Shown here piece by piece: positions 57,286 to 64,000 of a stretch of 64,000 nt of DNA. Origin of the DNA: Pseudoramibacter alactolyticus ATCC 23263 (GTDB lineage Bacteria > Bacillota > Clostridia > Eubacteriales > Eubacteriaceae); assembly GCF_000185505.1 (NCBI RefSeq), contig NZ_GL622359.1, positions 1,754,381 through 1,818,380 on the forward strand, in the 5' to 3' direction. Position 1 is the stretch's first letter. Each line of letters starts with the position of its first letter. A program made the translations under genes and the position numbers. The notes beneath the pieces are model-generated. The model had not been told where the DNA came from, made no database searches, and saw only the letters and a list, made by a program, of their open reading frames with translations.

Positions 57286-57317
57286 GCAAAAACTTTTTGC
57301 ATCCGCGGTTTTATAAT
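57286..57317 (+). promoter_or_regulatory. Palindrome and -10 box upstream of the alcohol dehydrogenase gene
   Basis: Perfect 15-bp palindrome GCAAAAACTTTTTGC (57286-57300), then TATAAT (57312-57317) without a good -35. A poor -35 with a dyad at that place suggests activator-dependent transcription; no canonical -24/-12 pair is seen. Confidence 0.5.
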
Positions 57318-57357
57318 AAAGGTATCCACATGGTATTGAAATTTCAGGAGGGTAATC

Positions 57358-58530
57358 ATGGATAATTTTCAATTTTATAGTCCGACATTCTTTGAATTCG
57401 GCAAAGGCGCGGAAGCCAAAACCGGGGAATTGGTCAAGCGCTTCGGCGGCCATAAAGCGCTCGTTCACTATGGCGGCGGTTCCGTCAAACGTTCCGGTCT
57501 TTTGGACCGCGTGATCAAATCTTTGGACGAAGCCGGCGTCGCACACGTTGAACTCGGCGGCGTGCAGTCCAACCCGTTCAGCGATCTGGTTTACGAAGGC
57601 ATCGAACTGGCCAAAAAAGAAAAGGTCGACTTTGTGCTGCCGGTCGGCGGCGGTTCGGCCATCGATTCGGGCAAAGGGATTGCCCTAGGCGTGGTTTACG
57701 ACGGCGATTTCTGGGATTTCTACGACGGCACCTGCCCGGTCGTCACCAAGGCGTTGCCGGTTGGCGTCGTGCTGACCAGCGCGGCCACCGGCTCCGAAGC
57801 ATCCACCGACTCGGTGGTCACCCGCAAGGAAACCAACCTGAAACGCTGCGCGGAAGGCGACATCCTGCGCCCGGTCTTCTCCGTAATGAATCCGGAAGTC
57901 ACGATGACCCTGCCGCCGTATCAGACCTACAGCGGCATCATCGACATGTTTTCTCACTGCATGGAACGTTACTTCACCACCACCAAGGAAGTCGCGCTCA
58001 CCGATCGGCTGCTCGAAGCGCTGATGATCGTGATCTACCGCGAATCCAAGCGCATCAAAGCGGATCCGAATAACTACGAAGCCCGGGCCAACGTTATGTG
58101 GTGCGGCACCCAGGCCCACAACAACATCACCAGCGTCGGCCGCGCTCAGGACTGGGGCACCCATCATCTGGAAAATCAGCTGTCCACCTTCTATAAGTGT
58201 TCCCACGGCGCGGGTCTCGGCATCCTGCATCCGTCTTGGATGAAATACTGCTATAAGAAGGACATCATGCGCTTTGCGCAATTTGCCGTTCGCGTTTTCG
58301 GCTGCGAAATGAACTTCGAAAATCCGGAAGAAACGGCGCTGAATGGGATCGACAAATATGAAGAATGGATCAAGTTCATGGATATGCCCACGACCATCAC
58401 GGAAATCGGCGGCAAGGAAGAAGATATTCCGGCCATGGTCGACGATATGTTCAACGGGGCGCCGAATCACGGCAACTTCCTGAAGATTACCAAAGAAGAC
58501 GCGGCCGCGATTTACAAAATGGCCCTTTGA
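57358..58530 (+). CDS. Iron-containing alcohol dehydrogenase, butanol dehydrogenase (YqhD/BdhA) type
   Basis: 390 aa. It opens MDNFQFYSPTFFEFGKG, the hallmark of the BDH branch, with the nucleotide loop VLPVGGGSAIDSGKGIALG. The metal ligands lie in IDMFSHCMERYF, CSHGAGLGILHPSW and around DWGTHHLENQLS. It probably reduces C4 aldehydes to alcohols, or oxidises a C4 hydroxy acid as 4-hydroxybutyrate dehydrogenase would; the sequence favours the BDH subgroup over AbfH. Its place beside abfD makes a C4 substrate likely. Confidence 0.88.
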   Translation: MDNFQFYSPTFFEFGKGAEAKTGELVKRFGGHKALVHYGGGSVKRSGLLDRVIKSLDEAGVAHVELGGVQSNPFSDLVYEGIELAKKEKVDFVLPVGGGSAIDSGKGIALGVVYDGDFWDFYDGTCPVVTKALPVGVVLTSAATGSEASTDSVVTRKETNLKRCAEGDILRPVFSVMNPEVTMTLPPYQTYSGIIDMFSHCMERYFTTTKEVALTDRLLEALMIVIYRESKRIKADPNNYEARANVMWCGTQAHNNITSVGRAQDWGTHHLENQLSTFYKCSHGAGLGILHPSWMKYCYKKDIMRFAQFAVRVFGCEMNFENPEETALNGIDKYEEWIKFMDMPTTITEIGGKEEDIPAMVDDMFNGAPNHGNFLKITKEDAAAIYKMAL

Positions 58531-58574
58531 TTTCTTGCCGCCACCTTCTTCAGACTTCAATCAAACACACACGA

Positions 58575-58604
58575 AACGGCTGCCCTTTGGGGCAGCCGTT
58601 TTTT
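58575..58604 (+). terminator. Terminator after the alcohol dehydrogenase gene
   Basis: AACGGCTGCCC pairs with GGGCAGCCGTT, then T4. Confidence 0.9.
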
Positions 58605-58824
58605 AATGGCGCAGCCGGTCATTTAGCGAGCAAAGGTGCAGGAATCGTTTAGGGGAAGAAAGGGCTTTTTGCTGTTAATCATTTACAGTGGGATTATCTT
58701 GAGAAATCAGGTTTGCGGGAACAGGCGGGCGGTTGCATAAGCGATTGAAGTCCTGAAAAATGGCAAAGAAAATCTGAAAACGAGATCATTTTTTGATAAG
58801 GGGAGGGTGTAAAATGGTTGTAAA

Positions 58825-58836
58825 GCATTGCAATGC
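58825..58836. promoter_or_regulatory. Palindrome upstream of the BCCT gene
   Basis: Perfect 12-bp palindrome GCATTGCAATGC, 38 bp before the start codon. A TGGCAAAG element lies at 58761-58768. Apart from these and the terminator, the 58531-58874 gap shows nothing. Confidence 0.4.
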
Positions 58837-58874
58837 GTTCGGTCAGAATTGTTAACGGAGAGGAGGAGAAACAA

Positions 58875-60524
58875 ATGGATTCAAAACAAGCTAAAGGCAA
58901 GAATCGCGGGTATACGATGCGCCCGGCGGTTATGTCGGTCACGCTGGTATTGTTTGTGGCGATGCTGATCGCCGTTGCGGTCAACGCTAAGCAATTTTAC
59001 CATGTGCTGAACGAGCTGATCATGAACAACGCCATGTGGCACTTCGGCTGGTGTTTGAGCTTGATCTGCCTGGCAATGGTGGTTTTTTGCATTGTGGCCA
59101 TGGTCACGCCCATCGGTAATATCCGCCTCGGCGGGCCTAACGCCAAGCCGAAATTCAGCTATATGCAGTGGTTCGGCATCTCGCTGTGCACGGGCATCGG
59201 CGCCGGCGTGGTGTTCTGGGGCTCGGCGGAGCCGCTGATGTTTGCCATGCAGCCGGCCGTCAGCGAAGGGATAAAATCCGGGAGCAACGGAGCGGTCATC
59301 TGGAGCATGGTGCATTGCTTTCTGCAATGGGGATTCACCCCCTATGCCACCTGTGTGGTGATGGGGATCATCCTGTCGTATGTTATTTTGAACAAGAAAG
59401 CGCCTTTCCGGACGAGCTCCCTGTTGATTCCGATTTTTGGCGACAGCGTGGTCAACAGCCGCGGTGCGGATATCTTCGACGCTTTGACGACCTTTGCGCT
59501 CACTGGGGCAGTGGCCGGCGGACTGGGCTACGGCGCGATGCAGCTTTCCGCCGCGGTGAAGGCTTTTGCCGGCATCAATCCGACGATGTGGGTCTATGTG
59601 GGAGTGATTGCCTTCATGTTCGCGTGCTACAACGCGTCGGCTCTCAGCGGGCTGCGCAGCGGCATCACCTGGCTGTCCAACAAAAATGTGCAATTTTTCT
59701 TCATCTTATTGATTTTTGCCTTCTGCTTCGGTCCGACTTCGTATATCTGCAATCTGTTCACGGCCAGCATCGGCGAATATATCACGAAATTTTTCTCCAT
59801 CAGCCTGAACACCATGCCCTTCCAGAATTCCGGCATGTGGGCCCAGAACTGGGATATGTATTGGTGGGCAGACTGGATGGCCTATGCGCCGCTGCTCGGG
59901 CTCTTCATGGTCCGCGTGGCCTACGGGCGCACGATCCGCGAATTCATCGCCGTGGAATGGGTCTTTCCGGCACTCTTCGGGATTATCTGGTTTGCCGTGT
60001 TCGGCGGGACCATTCTCCACGCCCAGCTTTGGGATCACATCAACTTCTGGCACATCTATCAAACCCAGGGCGCCGAAGCGTTAACCCTCTCGACCTTCAA
60101 CGTGCTGCCGCTGTCTACCATCGCCAAAATTTTCATGCTCATTATTATCACGATTTCGCTGGTGACCCAGTGCGACTCGATGACGGTGACCCTTGCCAGC
60201 ATGAGCATCAAGCAAAGCGATGCCAACACGGAAGCGCCCTGGCCGCTGAAGATTTTCTGGGGCCTGGTGTTTGCCGTCATCGCGGCGGTGTTCGTGGTGC
60301 TCGGCGGGATCGACGGGGTGAAAACCGTCAAATCCTTCTGCGGGATTCCGCTGGCCTTTGTCTGCGGCTGGCTGACCTACGGCTTTATCCGCTATCTGGG
60401 CAGGCGGCCGCGAGGCGCCGACGGCTCCTATGTTGACGAGGAGGCCTGCGCCAATGACCCGGACAACGGCGAGCCGATGGCGCCGCGCAGCAAGTACAAA
60501 TGGCTTCGAAAAATTGGTTGGTAG
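58875..60524 (+). CDS. BCCT-family (betaine/carnitine/choline) transporter
   Basis: 549 aa from the ATG at 58875 behind AGGAGGAG. Twelve membrane helices with the Gly-rich unwound helix TGIGAGVVFWGSAEPLMF and the family signature ending VRVAYGRTIREF. The usual Trp-rich run before it is altered (WWADWMAYAPLLGLF), so substrate choice may differ from BetP and CaiT. It carries quaternary amines or similar zwitterions, by Na+ coupling or exchange. Its place in the C4 cluster makes gamma-butyrobetaine, carnitine or GABA-like substrates worth testing. Confidence 0.92.
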   Translation: MDSKQAKGKNRGYTMRPAVMSVTLVLFVAMLIAVAVNAKQFYHVLNELIMNNAMWHFGWCLSLICLAMVVFCIVAMVTPIGNIRLGGPNAKPKFSYMQWFGISLCTGIGAGVVFWGSAEPLMFAMQPAVSEGIKSGSNGAVIWSMVHCFLQWGFTPYATCVVMGIILSYVILNKKAPFRTSSLLIPIFGDSVVNSRGADIFDALTTFALTGAVAGGLGYGAMQLSAAVKAFAGINPTMWVYVGVIAFMFACYNASALSGLRSGITWLSNKNVQFFFILLIFAFCFGPTSYICNLFTASIGEYITKFFSISLNTMPFQNSGMWAQNWDMYWWADWMAYAPLLGLFMVRVAYGRTIREFIAVEWVFPALFGIIWFAVFGGTILHAQLWDHINFWHIYQTQGAEALTLSTFNVLPLSTIAKIFMLIIITISLVTQCDSMTVTLASMSIKQSDANTEAPWPLKIFWGLVFAVIAAVFVVLGGIDGVKTVKSFCGIPLAFVCGWLTYGFIRYLGRRPRGADGSYVDEEACANDPDNGEPMAPRSKYKWLRKIGW

Positions 60525-60549
60525 CCTCTTGAAAATTCCCCTTTAAGTT

Positions 60550-60583
60550 GCCGCATCGTGGCTTTGCTTCGATGCGGCTTTTT
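60550..60583 (+). terminator. Terminator after the BCCT gene
   Basis: GCCGCATCG pairs with CGATGCGGC, then T5. Confidence 0.88.
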
Positions 60584-60681
60584 GGGTGCAGCGGGAAGGT
60601 GCGGACAATCTAATAAAATGCAAGAGATTCTCACTCAAGCGCAAAAATATCTTTTTTACGCTGCCAAATTCATTTTCACAG

Positions 60682-60694
60682 ATTTGCGGCAAAT
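60682..60694. promoter_or_regulatory. Palindrome upstream of the AGCS gene
   Basis: Perfect 13-bp palindrome ATTTGCGGCAAAT, followed by TGGCAAAG at 60708-60715 and a TATAAT at 60735-60740. The rest of the 60525-60819 gap holds only the upstream terminator. Confidence 0.42.
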
Positions 60695-60819
60695 TGAATG
60701 TGATTTTTGGCAAAGTATGCATCATGAAAACCTTTATAATAGGAAGTGTAAAGGTTCTATGATCAGGCAGTGTGAGCGCCTGGTTCAAATTTTTTATCTT
60801 TTGAGGGGGGAGAGGAAAG

Positions 60820-62394
60820 TTGAATATTGCAACAGTGATTCAAAACATCGATAATATGCTGTGGGCGACGCCTTTGATTGTCTTGACATTCTTTGGCGCA
60901 CTCATTTATTGCTTTGTTATCAAATTTGCCAACGTCAGCAAAATTGGCCTGCAATGGAAGCTGCTCACGAGCGGCGCAGGCTCCGAAGAAGGGATTTCTC
61001 CGTTTGAAACCTTTTGTTCGGTCGTGGCCTACCGCGTGGCGGTCGGGAATATCGGCGGGGTTATGGTTGCGGTCATGTGGGGCGGTCCGGGCGCCATTTT
61101 CTGGATGATCATTACCGCTTTGGTCACCTCCGCCATTGCCTACGCTGAAAACAGTTTGGGCCAGATCTACAAGGTTCGGATGGACGGCCAGTACCGCGGC
61201 GGCCCGTATTTCTATATGGAGCACGGGATTCCATGGAAACGCTTAGGAAAGGTTTTCGCGGCGCTTTTCGCAGTCCTTGCCGCCGTGGGTGTGCCGTTTA
61301 TGGTCACCGGTCCAAGCGCTAACAACATCGCCATGGCCTTCAAGAACAGTTTTAACGTTCCGGCCTGGGTTTCCGGTGCGGTGATCGCGGTGCTGTTGCT
61401 GCTGGTTGTTGCCGGCGGCATCCGAAGAATCGCTTCTTTTTCGACCATTATCGTGCCGTTTATGACCATTGGCTACGCGATTATTACCATCATCGTTTTG
61501 GCAACCCACGCGTCCAGCATTCCTGGGACCATCGGCCTGATTATTTCTTCCGCATTCACGAAGAGCGCCATTTCCGGCGGTATTTTGGGCGGCGCATTCT
61601 CCTATGGGGTGAAGCGGGCGGTTAATTCTTCCGGTTCCGGTTTTGGGGAAACACCGGCTTCGGCCGCGGCGGCGGAATGTGTCCATCCGGCATCCCAGGG
61701 GCTTGTCAACGCCTTCTCCGTTTACATTGATGTGCTGGTCTGCTTTTGCTCCGGGATCATGGCGGTGATTTCCAATTGCTACAACGTGGCCATTCCGGGG
61801 TCAAAGGTCTTAAACCCTAATAACTTAGCACAGTTCGCCCATATCGGCACCGGTTCTGCCGTGATGAAACAGCAGGCGCTGGGCGCGACCGCCGGTGTGG
61901 TTTGGGTGCAGGAAGGCGCCAACACTTCCTGGCCGGTCATCGGCGGCACCGTCATCGCGATCGCACTGACCTGTTTCGCGTTTTCCACCTGCATCGCCTA
62001 CTACTATGAAGGCGAATCCGGCATCGCCTATCTTTTCAGACATCTGCCGGAAAAGAAGCGGATGAAATTCATCTGGGGCGTCCGCATTATCATGCCGATC
62101 ATGTTCTTCCTCTGGGCCAACCTTGAAGCCAGCACCGTCTGGGCGATTTCGGAAATCATGTTCGGATGCATGGCATGGCTCAACCTGATTACGCTGATGA
62201 TCGAAATTCCGGTCGTCAAAAAGGTCTACGACGATTACATGGCGCAACGGAAAGCCGGCGTCGCGGATCCGTATTTCAATCCGCAGAAGCTCGGCATCAA
62301 AAACTGCGATGTCTGGATGGACATCAATAAGGAACAAATCGAAGCCGATGCGGCCAGGGAAGCGGCGTTGCCCGCCGGACAGGCGGCTGAGTAG
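60820..62394 (+). CDS. AGCS-family sodium:alanine/glycine symporter
   Basis: 524 aa from a TTG start behind GGGGGAGAGG. About eleven helices with AGCS patterns: VGNIGGVMVAVMWGGPGAIF, MIITALVTSAIAYAENSLGQ, GGPYFYMEHG and FGETPASAAAAE. It takes up small amino acids with Na+ or H+. It lies in the same direction as the BCCT gene and may import the nitrogen-bearing substrate of the cluster or its breakdown product. Confidence 0.92.
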   Translation: MNIATVIQNIDNMLWATPLIVLTFFGALIYCFVIKFANVSKIGLQWKLLTSGAGSEEGISPFETFCSVVAYRVAVGNIGGVMVAVMWGGPGAIFWMIITALVTSAIAYAENSLGQIYKVRMDGQYRGGPYFYMEHGIPWKRLGKVFAALFAVLAAVGVPFMVTGPSANNIAMAFKNSFNVPAWVSGAVIAVLLLLVVAGGIRRIASFSTIIVPFMTIGYAIITIIVLATHASSIPGTIGLIISSAFTKSAISGGILGGAFSYGVKRAVNSSGSGFGETPASAAAAECVHPASQGLVNAFSVYIDVLVCFCSGIMAVISNCYNVAIPGSKVLNPNNLAQFAHIGTGSAVMKQQALGATAGVVWVQEGANTSWPVIGGTVIAIALTCFAFSTCIAYYYEGESGIAYLFRHLPEKKRMKFIWGVRIIMPIMFFLWANLEASTVWAISEIMFGCMAWLNLITLMIEIPVVKKVYDDYMAQRKAGVADPYFNPQKLGIKNCDVWMDINKEQIEADAAREAALPAGQAAE

Positions 62395-62518
62395 CTTTCG
62401 CGCACCGATTGGTTAGCGATGCTGCGAAACCGCACCGGCAGCCGGCGCGGATCGTTTTTGAACAGCGGGCCGGGCGGCGCCCGGCTCATTTTGAAATTTT
62501 AAGACAAAGGAGATAAAC

Positions 62519-63448
62519 ATGTTGAAAAACGCGGACCGGAAATTCAAATTGGGCATGCACAGCTACACGCTGCATCTGAGCGGCTTTGGCGAAAGCTGGG
62601 GGTTTCAGAGCGAAGGGAAAACCTATGCCTTTGAAAAAACCATGAATCTGGACGATTTGATGGATTTGGCCGTGAAAGAAGGGATTGAAGTGCTGCACAT
62701 CACCCTGGTCGATCTGGATAACGACACCTCGGCCGAACATCTGGCGGCGGTCAAGGCCAATGCGGAAAAGCACGGCCTGGATCTGGAACTCAATATTTCC
62801 TTTAACGCGCCCAGCGATCCCCGGGTCAACGCCACCATCAAAGAAGCCCTGGAAGTGGGTCATGCCGTCGGCGCCAAGCTCGTGAAGTTCTCCACCGATG
62901 TGGCGCATCCCCACCCGATTTCTCACGCTTGCATGTGCCCGGAGGCCATGGAACAAATCGCGAAGATCGTGATGGACTTTAAGCGCAATATCCCCACCAT
63001 CGAAAAGTACGGCATGAAGATCGCCATCGAAAATCATTGCGACCTCTTTTCCGACGAAGTGATCTACATGGTCGAGCAGCTGCATCATCCGCTGATCGGC
63101 GCTTGCTGCGACACGATCAACTCTCTGGTGATGGCCGAAGGCATTGAAGCGTGCGTGCGCAAAATGGCGCCTTATAGTTACTGCGTGCACTTTTGCGACA
63201 ATAGAATTTTCGCCGATCCCGACGGCACCCATTCCCTGGGGTGCGCCATTGGCGACGGGGATGTGGATGTGGCGGAAATCATGAAGATTTTGCGCGAACA
63301 GGCACCGCCGGAACTCGACACCATCGACCTCGAAATTGAACTGCCGCTGTCCGGCTATTCCATCGAAGAAGGCCGCCGGCTGGAAATCGACGAAATGCGC
63401 AAATCCGTTAAATTCATGAAAGAAAAACTGGGCATCGGCATTAAATAA
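62519..63448 (+). CDS. Sugar phosphate isomerase/epimerase-like TIM barrel protein
   Basis: 309 aa of the xylose-isomerase-like superfamily. Likely metal ligands lie in IAIENHCDLF (Glu), IGACCDTIN (Asp), SYCVHFCDNR (His) and LDTIDLEIELP (Glu). Opening KFKLGMHSYTL fits the fold. Substrate unknown; such enzymes act on keto sugars or inositol derivatives. AAGGAG precedes the ATG. It ends the rightward cluster before a strong terminator. Confidence 0.85.
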   Translation: MLKNADRKFKLGMHSYTLHLSGFGESWGFQSEGKTYAFEKTMNLDDLMDLAVKEGIEVLHITLVDLDNDTSAEHLAAVKANAEKHGLDLELNISFNAPSDPRVNATIKEALEVGHAVGAKLVKFSTDVAHPHPISHACMCPEAMEQIAKIVMDFKRNIPTIEKYGMKIAIENHCDLFSDEVIYMVEQLHHPLIGACCDTINSLVMAEGIEACVRKMAPYSYCVHFCDNRIFADPDGTHSLGCAIGDGDVDVAEIMKILREQAPPELDTIDLEIELPLSGYSIEEGRRLEIDEMRKSVKFMKEKLGIGIK

Positions 63449-63475
63449 GCCGGCCGGCCCATGATTAGCCTCTTT

Positions 63476-63499
63476 AAGCCCCGTCACCGGGGCTTTTTT
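63476..63499 (+). terminator. Terminator after the isomerase-like gene
   Basis: AAGCCCCG pairs with CGGGGCTT, then six T. Confidence 0.9.
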
Positions 63500-63532
63500 A
63501 GACGATCGGATTCAGAAAAGAAAGGCGAGCGT

Positions 63533-63708
63533 ATGCGCATTTTGGCGATCGCCGTCAGACCGAAAAGCGGGAGCATGTCAAAACGGCCGTCAGATCGGTT
63601 GGAGAGGCGCGCTGTGTGATGGATGATGATATCCGCGCGCTGTATCCGAATATCAACGCGACGGAGGGCATCGCCTTTGTCACGCCGCGGAACGGTCATG
63701 ATTTTTGA
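63533..63708 (+). pseudogene. Decayed flavodoxin / NADPH-dependent FMN reductase-like gene
   Basis: ATG 63533 behind AGAAAGGCGAG reads MRILAIAVRPKSGSMSK, like the FMN-loop start of flavodoxin-fold proteins. In a second frame the text goes on as CVMDDDIRALYPNINATEG followed by IAFVTP, the next strand-helix-strand of that family, and stops at 63708. The middle is missing and frames differ. The 63709-63920 stretch downstream may hold further eroded pieces but I cannot assign them. Confidence 0.6.
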
Positions 63709-63920
63709 CACAGCTTAAGATGACGACGGTATCGGCCGCAAAAAGGCCGCTCCGCCGGCGACGGCACCGGGATGATGCGGAGGTCGGCGTCTATTTGGAT
63801 CAGACGGACGCGCTGAGGGATGGCGCGTCGGAACGATCCGGAGAGCGGAAGGACTGCCGAATGAAATGCCGCGGATTTTGAAAAAGCGATAACCCGGTAT
63901 CGAGGGCTTTAAACGCCAAT

Positions 63921-63960
63921 TAAAAAGGGCTGAACCCAATTGTATTTTGGGTTCAGCCCT
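63921..63960 (-). terminator. Terminator of a leftward gene entering from the right edge
   Basis: Perfect 14-bp inverted repeat AGGGCTGAACCCAA/TTGGGTTCAGCCCT with a T5 run on the leftward strand. Confidence 0.85.
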
Positions 63961-63967
63961 CGTTTGT

Positions 63968-64000
63968 TCAGGGACGAAAGTTTCTGAAGCGGCTGGCTTC
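63968..64000 (-). CDS. Possible C-terminal end of a leftward gene
   Basis: One leftward frame reads EASRFRNFRP and stops with TGA at 63970-63968, eight bases before the terminator. The fragment is too short to name, and the frame is chosen only because its stop fits the terminator. Confidence 0.3.
   Translation of the reverse strand, partial: EASRFRNFRP

Noticed and set aside
57241..57357. Canonical -24/-12 promoter before the alcohol dehydrogenase
   Set aside because: TTGGCA is present, but no GC follows at the required ten-base distance; only the palindrome and a TATAAT are supported.
57358..58530. Calling this gene 4-hydroxybutyrate dehydrogenase (AbfH)
   Set aside because: The N-terminus and overall pattern are those of the butanol dehydrogenase/YqhD branch; only the neighbourhood suggests a 4-hydroxybutyrate role.

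Overview
The window reads as the replication-origin region and adjoining accessory DNA of a strictly anaerobic Gram-positive bacterium of the Clostridia, most likely Eubacteriaceae close to Eubacterium or Pseudoramibacter. That placement is inferred from gene content (rpmH-rnpA-yidD-yidC-jag-mnmE-mnmG order, DnaD plus a DnaI/DnaC-like loader, pyruvate:ferredoxin oxidoreductase, rubrerythrin, flavodiiron protein, 4-hydroxybutyryl-CoA dehydratase). No 16S gene is present to confirm it.

Layout. 1-6.2 kb: leftward block rpmH, rnpA, yidD, yidC, jag, then mnmE, mnmG, rsmG. 6.2-8.1 kb: oriC in two parts flanking dnaA, where gene orientation flips. 8.1-16 kb: rightward dnaN, yaaA, recF, gyrB, gyrA, rpe. 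16.1-20.8 kb: leftward biotin island (birA, bioY, bioB, bioD, broken bioA) under one consensus promoter with an overlapping BirA-type operator, bordered by a serine-recombinase remnant. 21-28.5 kb: aarF/phasin, ogt, tRNA-Gln, queT with a preQ1 riboswitch, mscL, a membrane XRE regulator interrupted by a stop codon, and dnaC/dnaD. 28.7-33.4 kb: murA, a SleB-like hydrolase, walJ, and a GH114-like gene lying between two copies of the walJ 3' end. 33.4-39.3 kb: a redox/oxygen-defence block: flavodiiron protein, an acyl-CoA dehydrogenase/ETF-alpha/rubredoxin triple fusion, an Rrf2 regulator, a nitronate monooxygenase-type flavoprotein and rubrerythrin. 39.5-45.3 kb: XRE regulator, two tandem MalY/PatB-type PLP enzymes, an NhaC-type antiporter, RidA and a broken flavin-binding gene. 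45.5-48.5 kb: trmO, murI, a polysaccharide deacetylase and folT under a THF riboswitch. 48.5-63.5 kb: TetR and GntR regulators, PFOR, 4-hydroxybutyryl-CoA dehydratase, a sigma-54 activator, an iron alcohol dehydrogenase, BCCT and AGCS transporters and a TIM-barrel isomerase. The right edge holds a decayed flavodoxin-like gene.

How parts work together. The most notable unit is the fusion gene plus fprA: one polypeptide carries a dehydrogenase, the FAD domain of ETF and a rubredoxin, and the next gene encodes the oxidase that rubredoxin normally feeds. This suggests a direct acyl-CoA to O2 (or NO) electron route under Rrf2 control. A second unit joins 4-hydroxybutyryl-CoA dehydratase with PFOR, an alcohol dehydrogenase, two sodium-coupled transporters and a PAS-type sigma-54 activator, suggesting inducible fermentation of an imported C4 amino or quaternary-amine substrate. 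Several genes (bioA, the XRE regulator, the PPOX-like gene, the recombinase, the flavodoxin) are broken in place.
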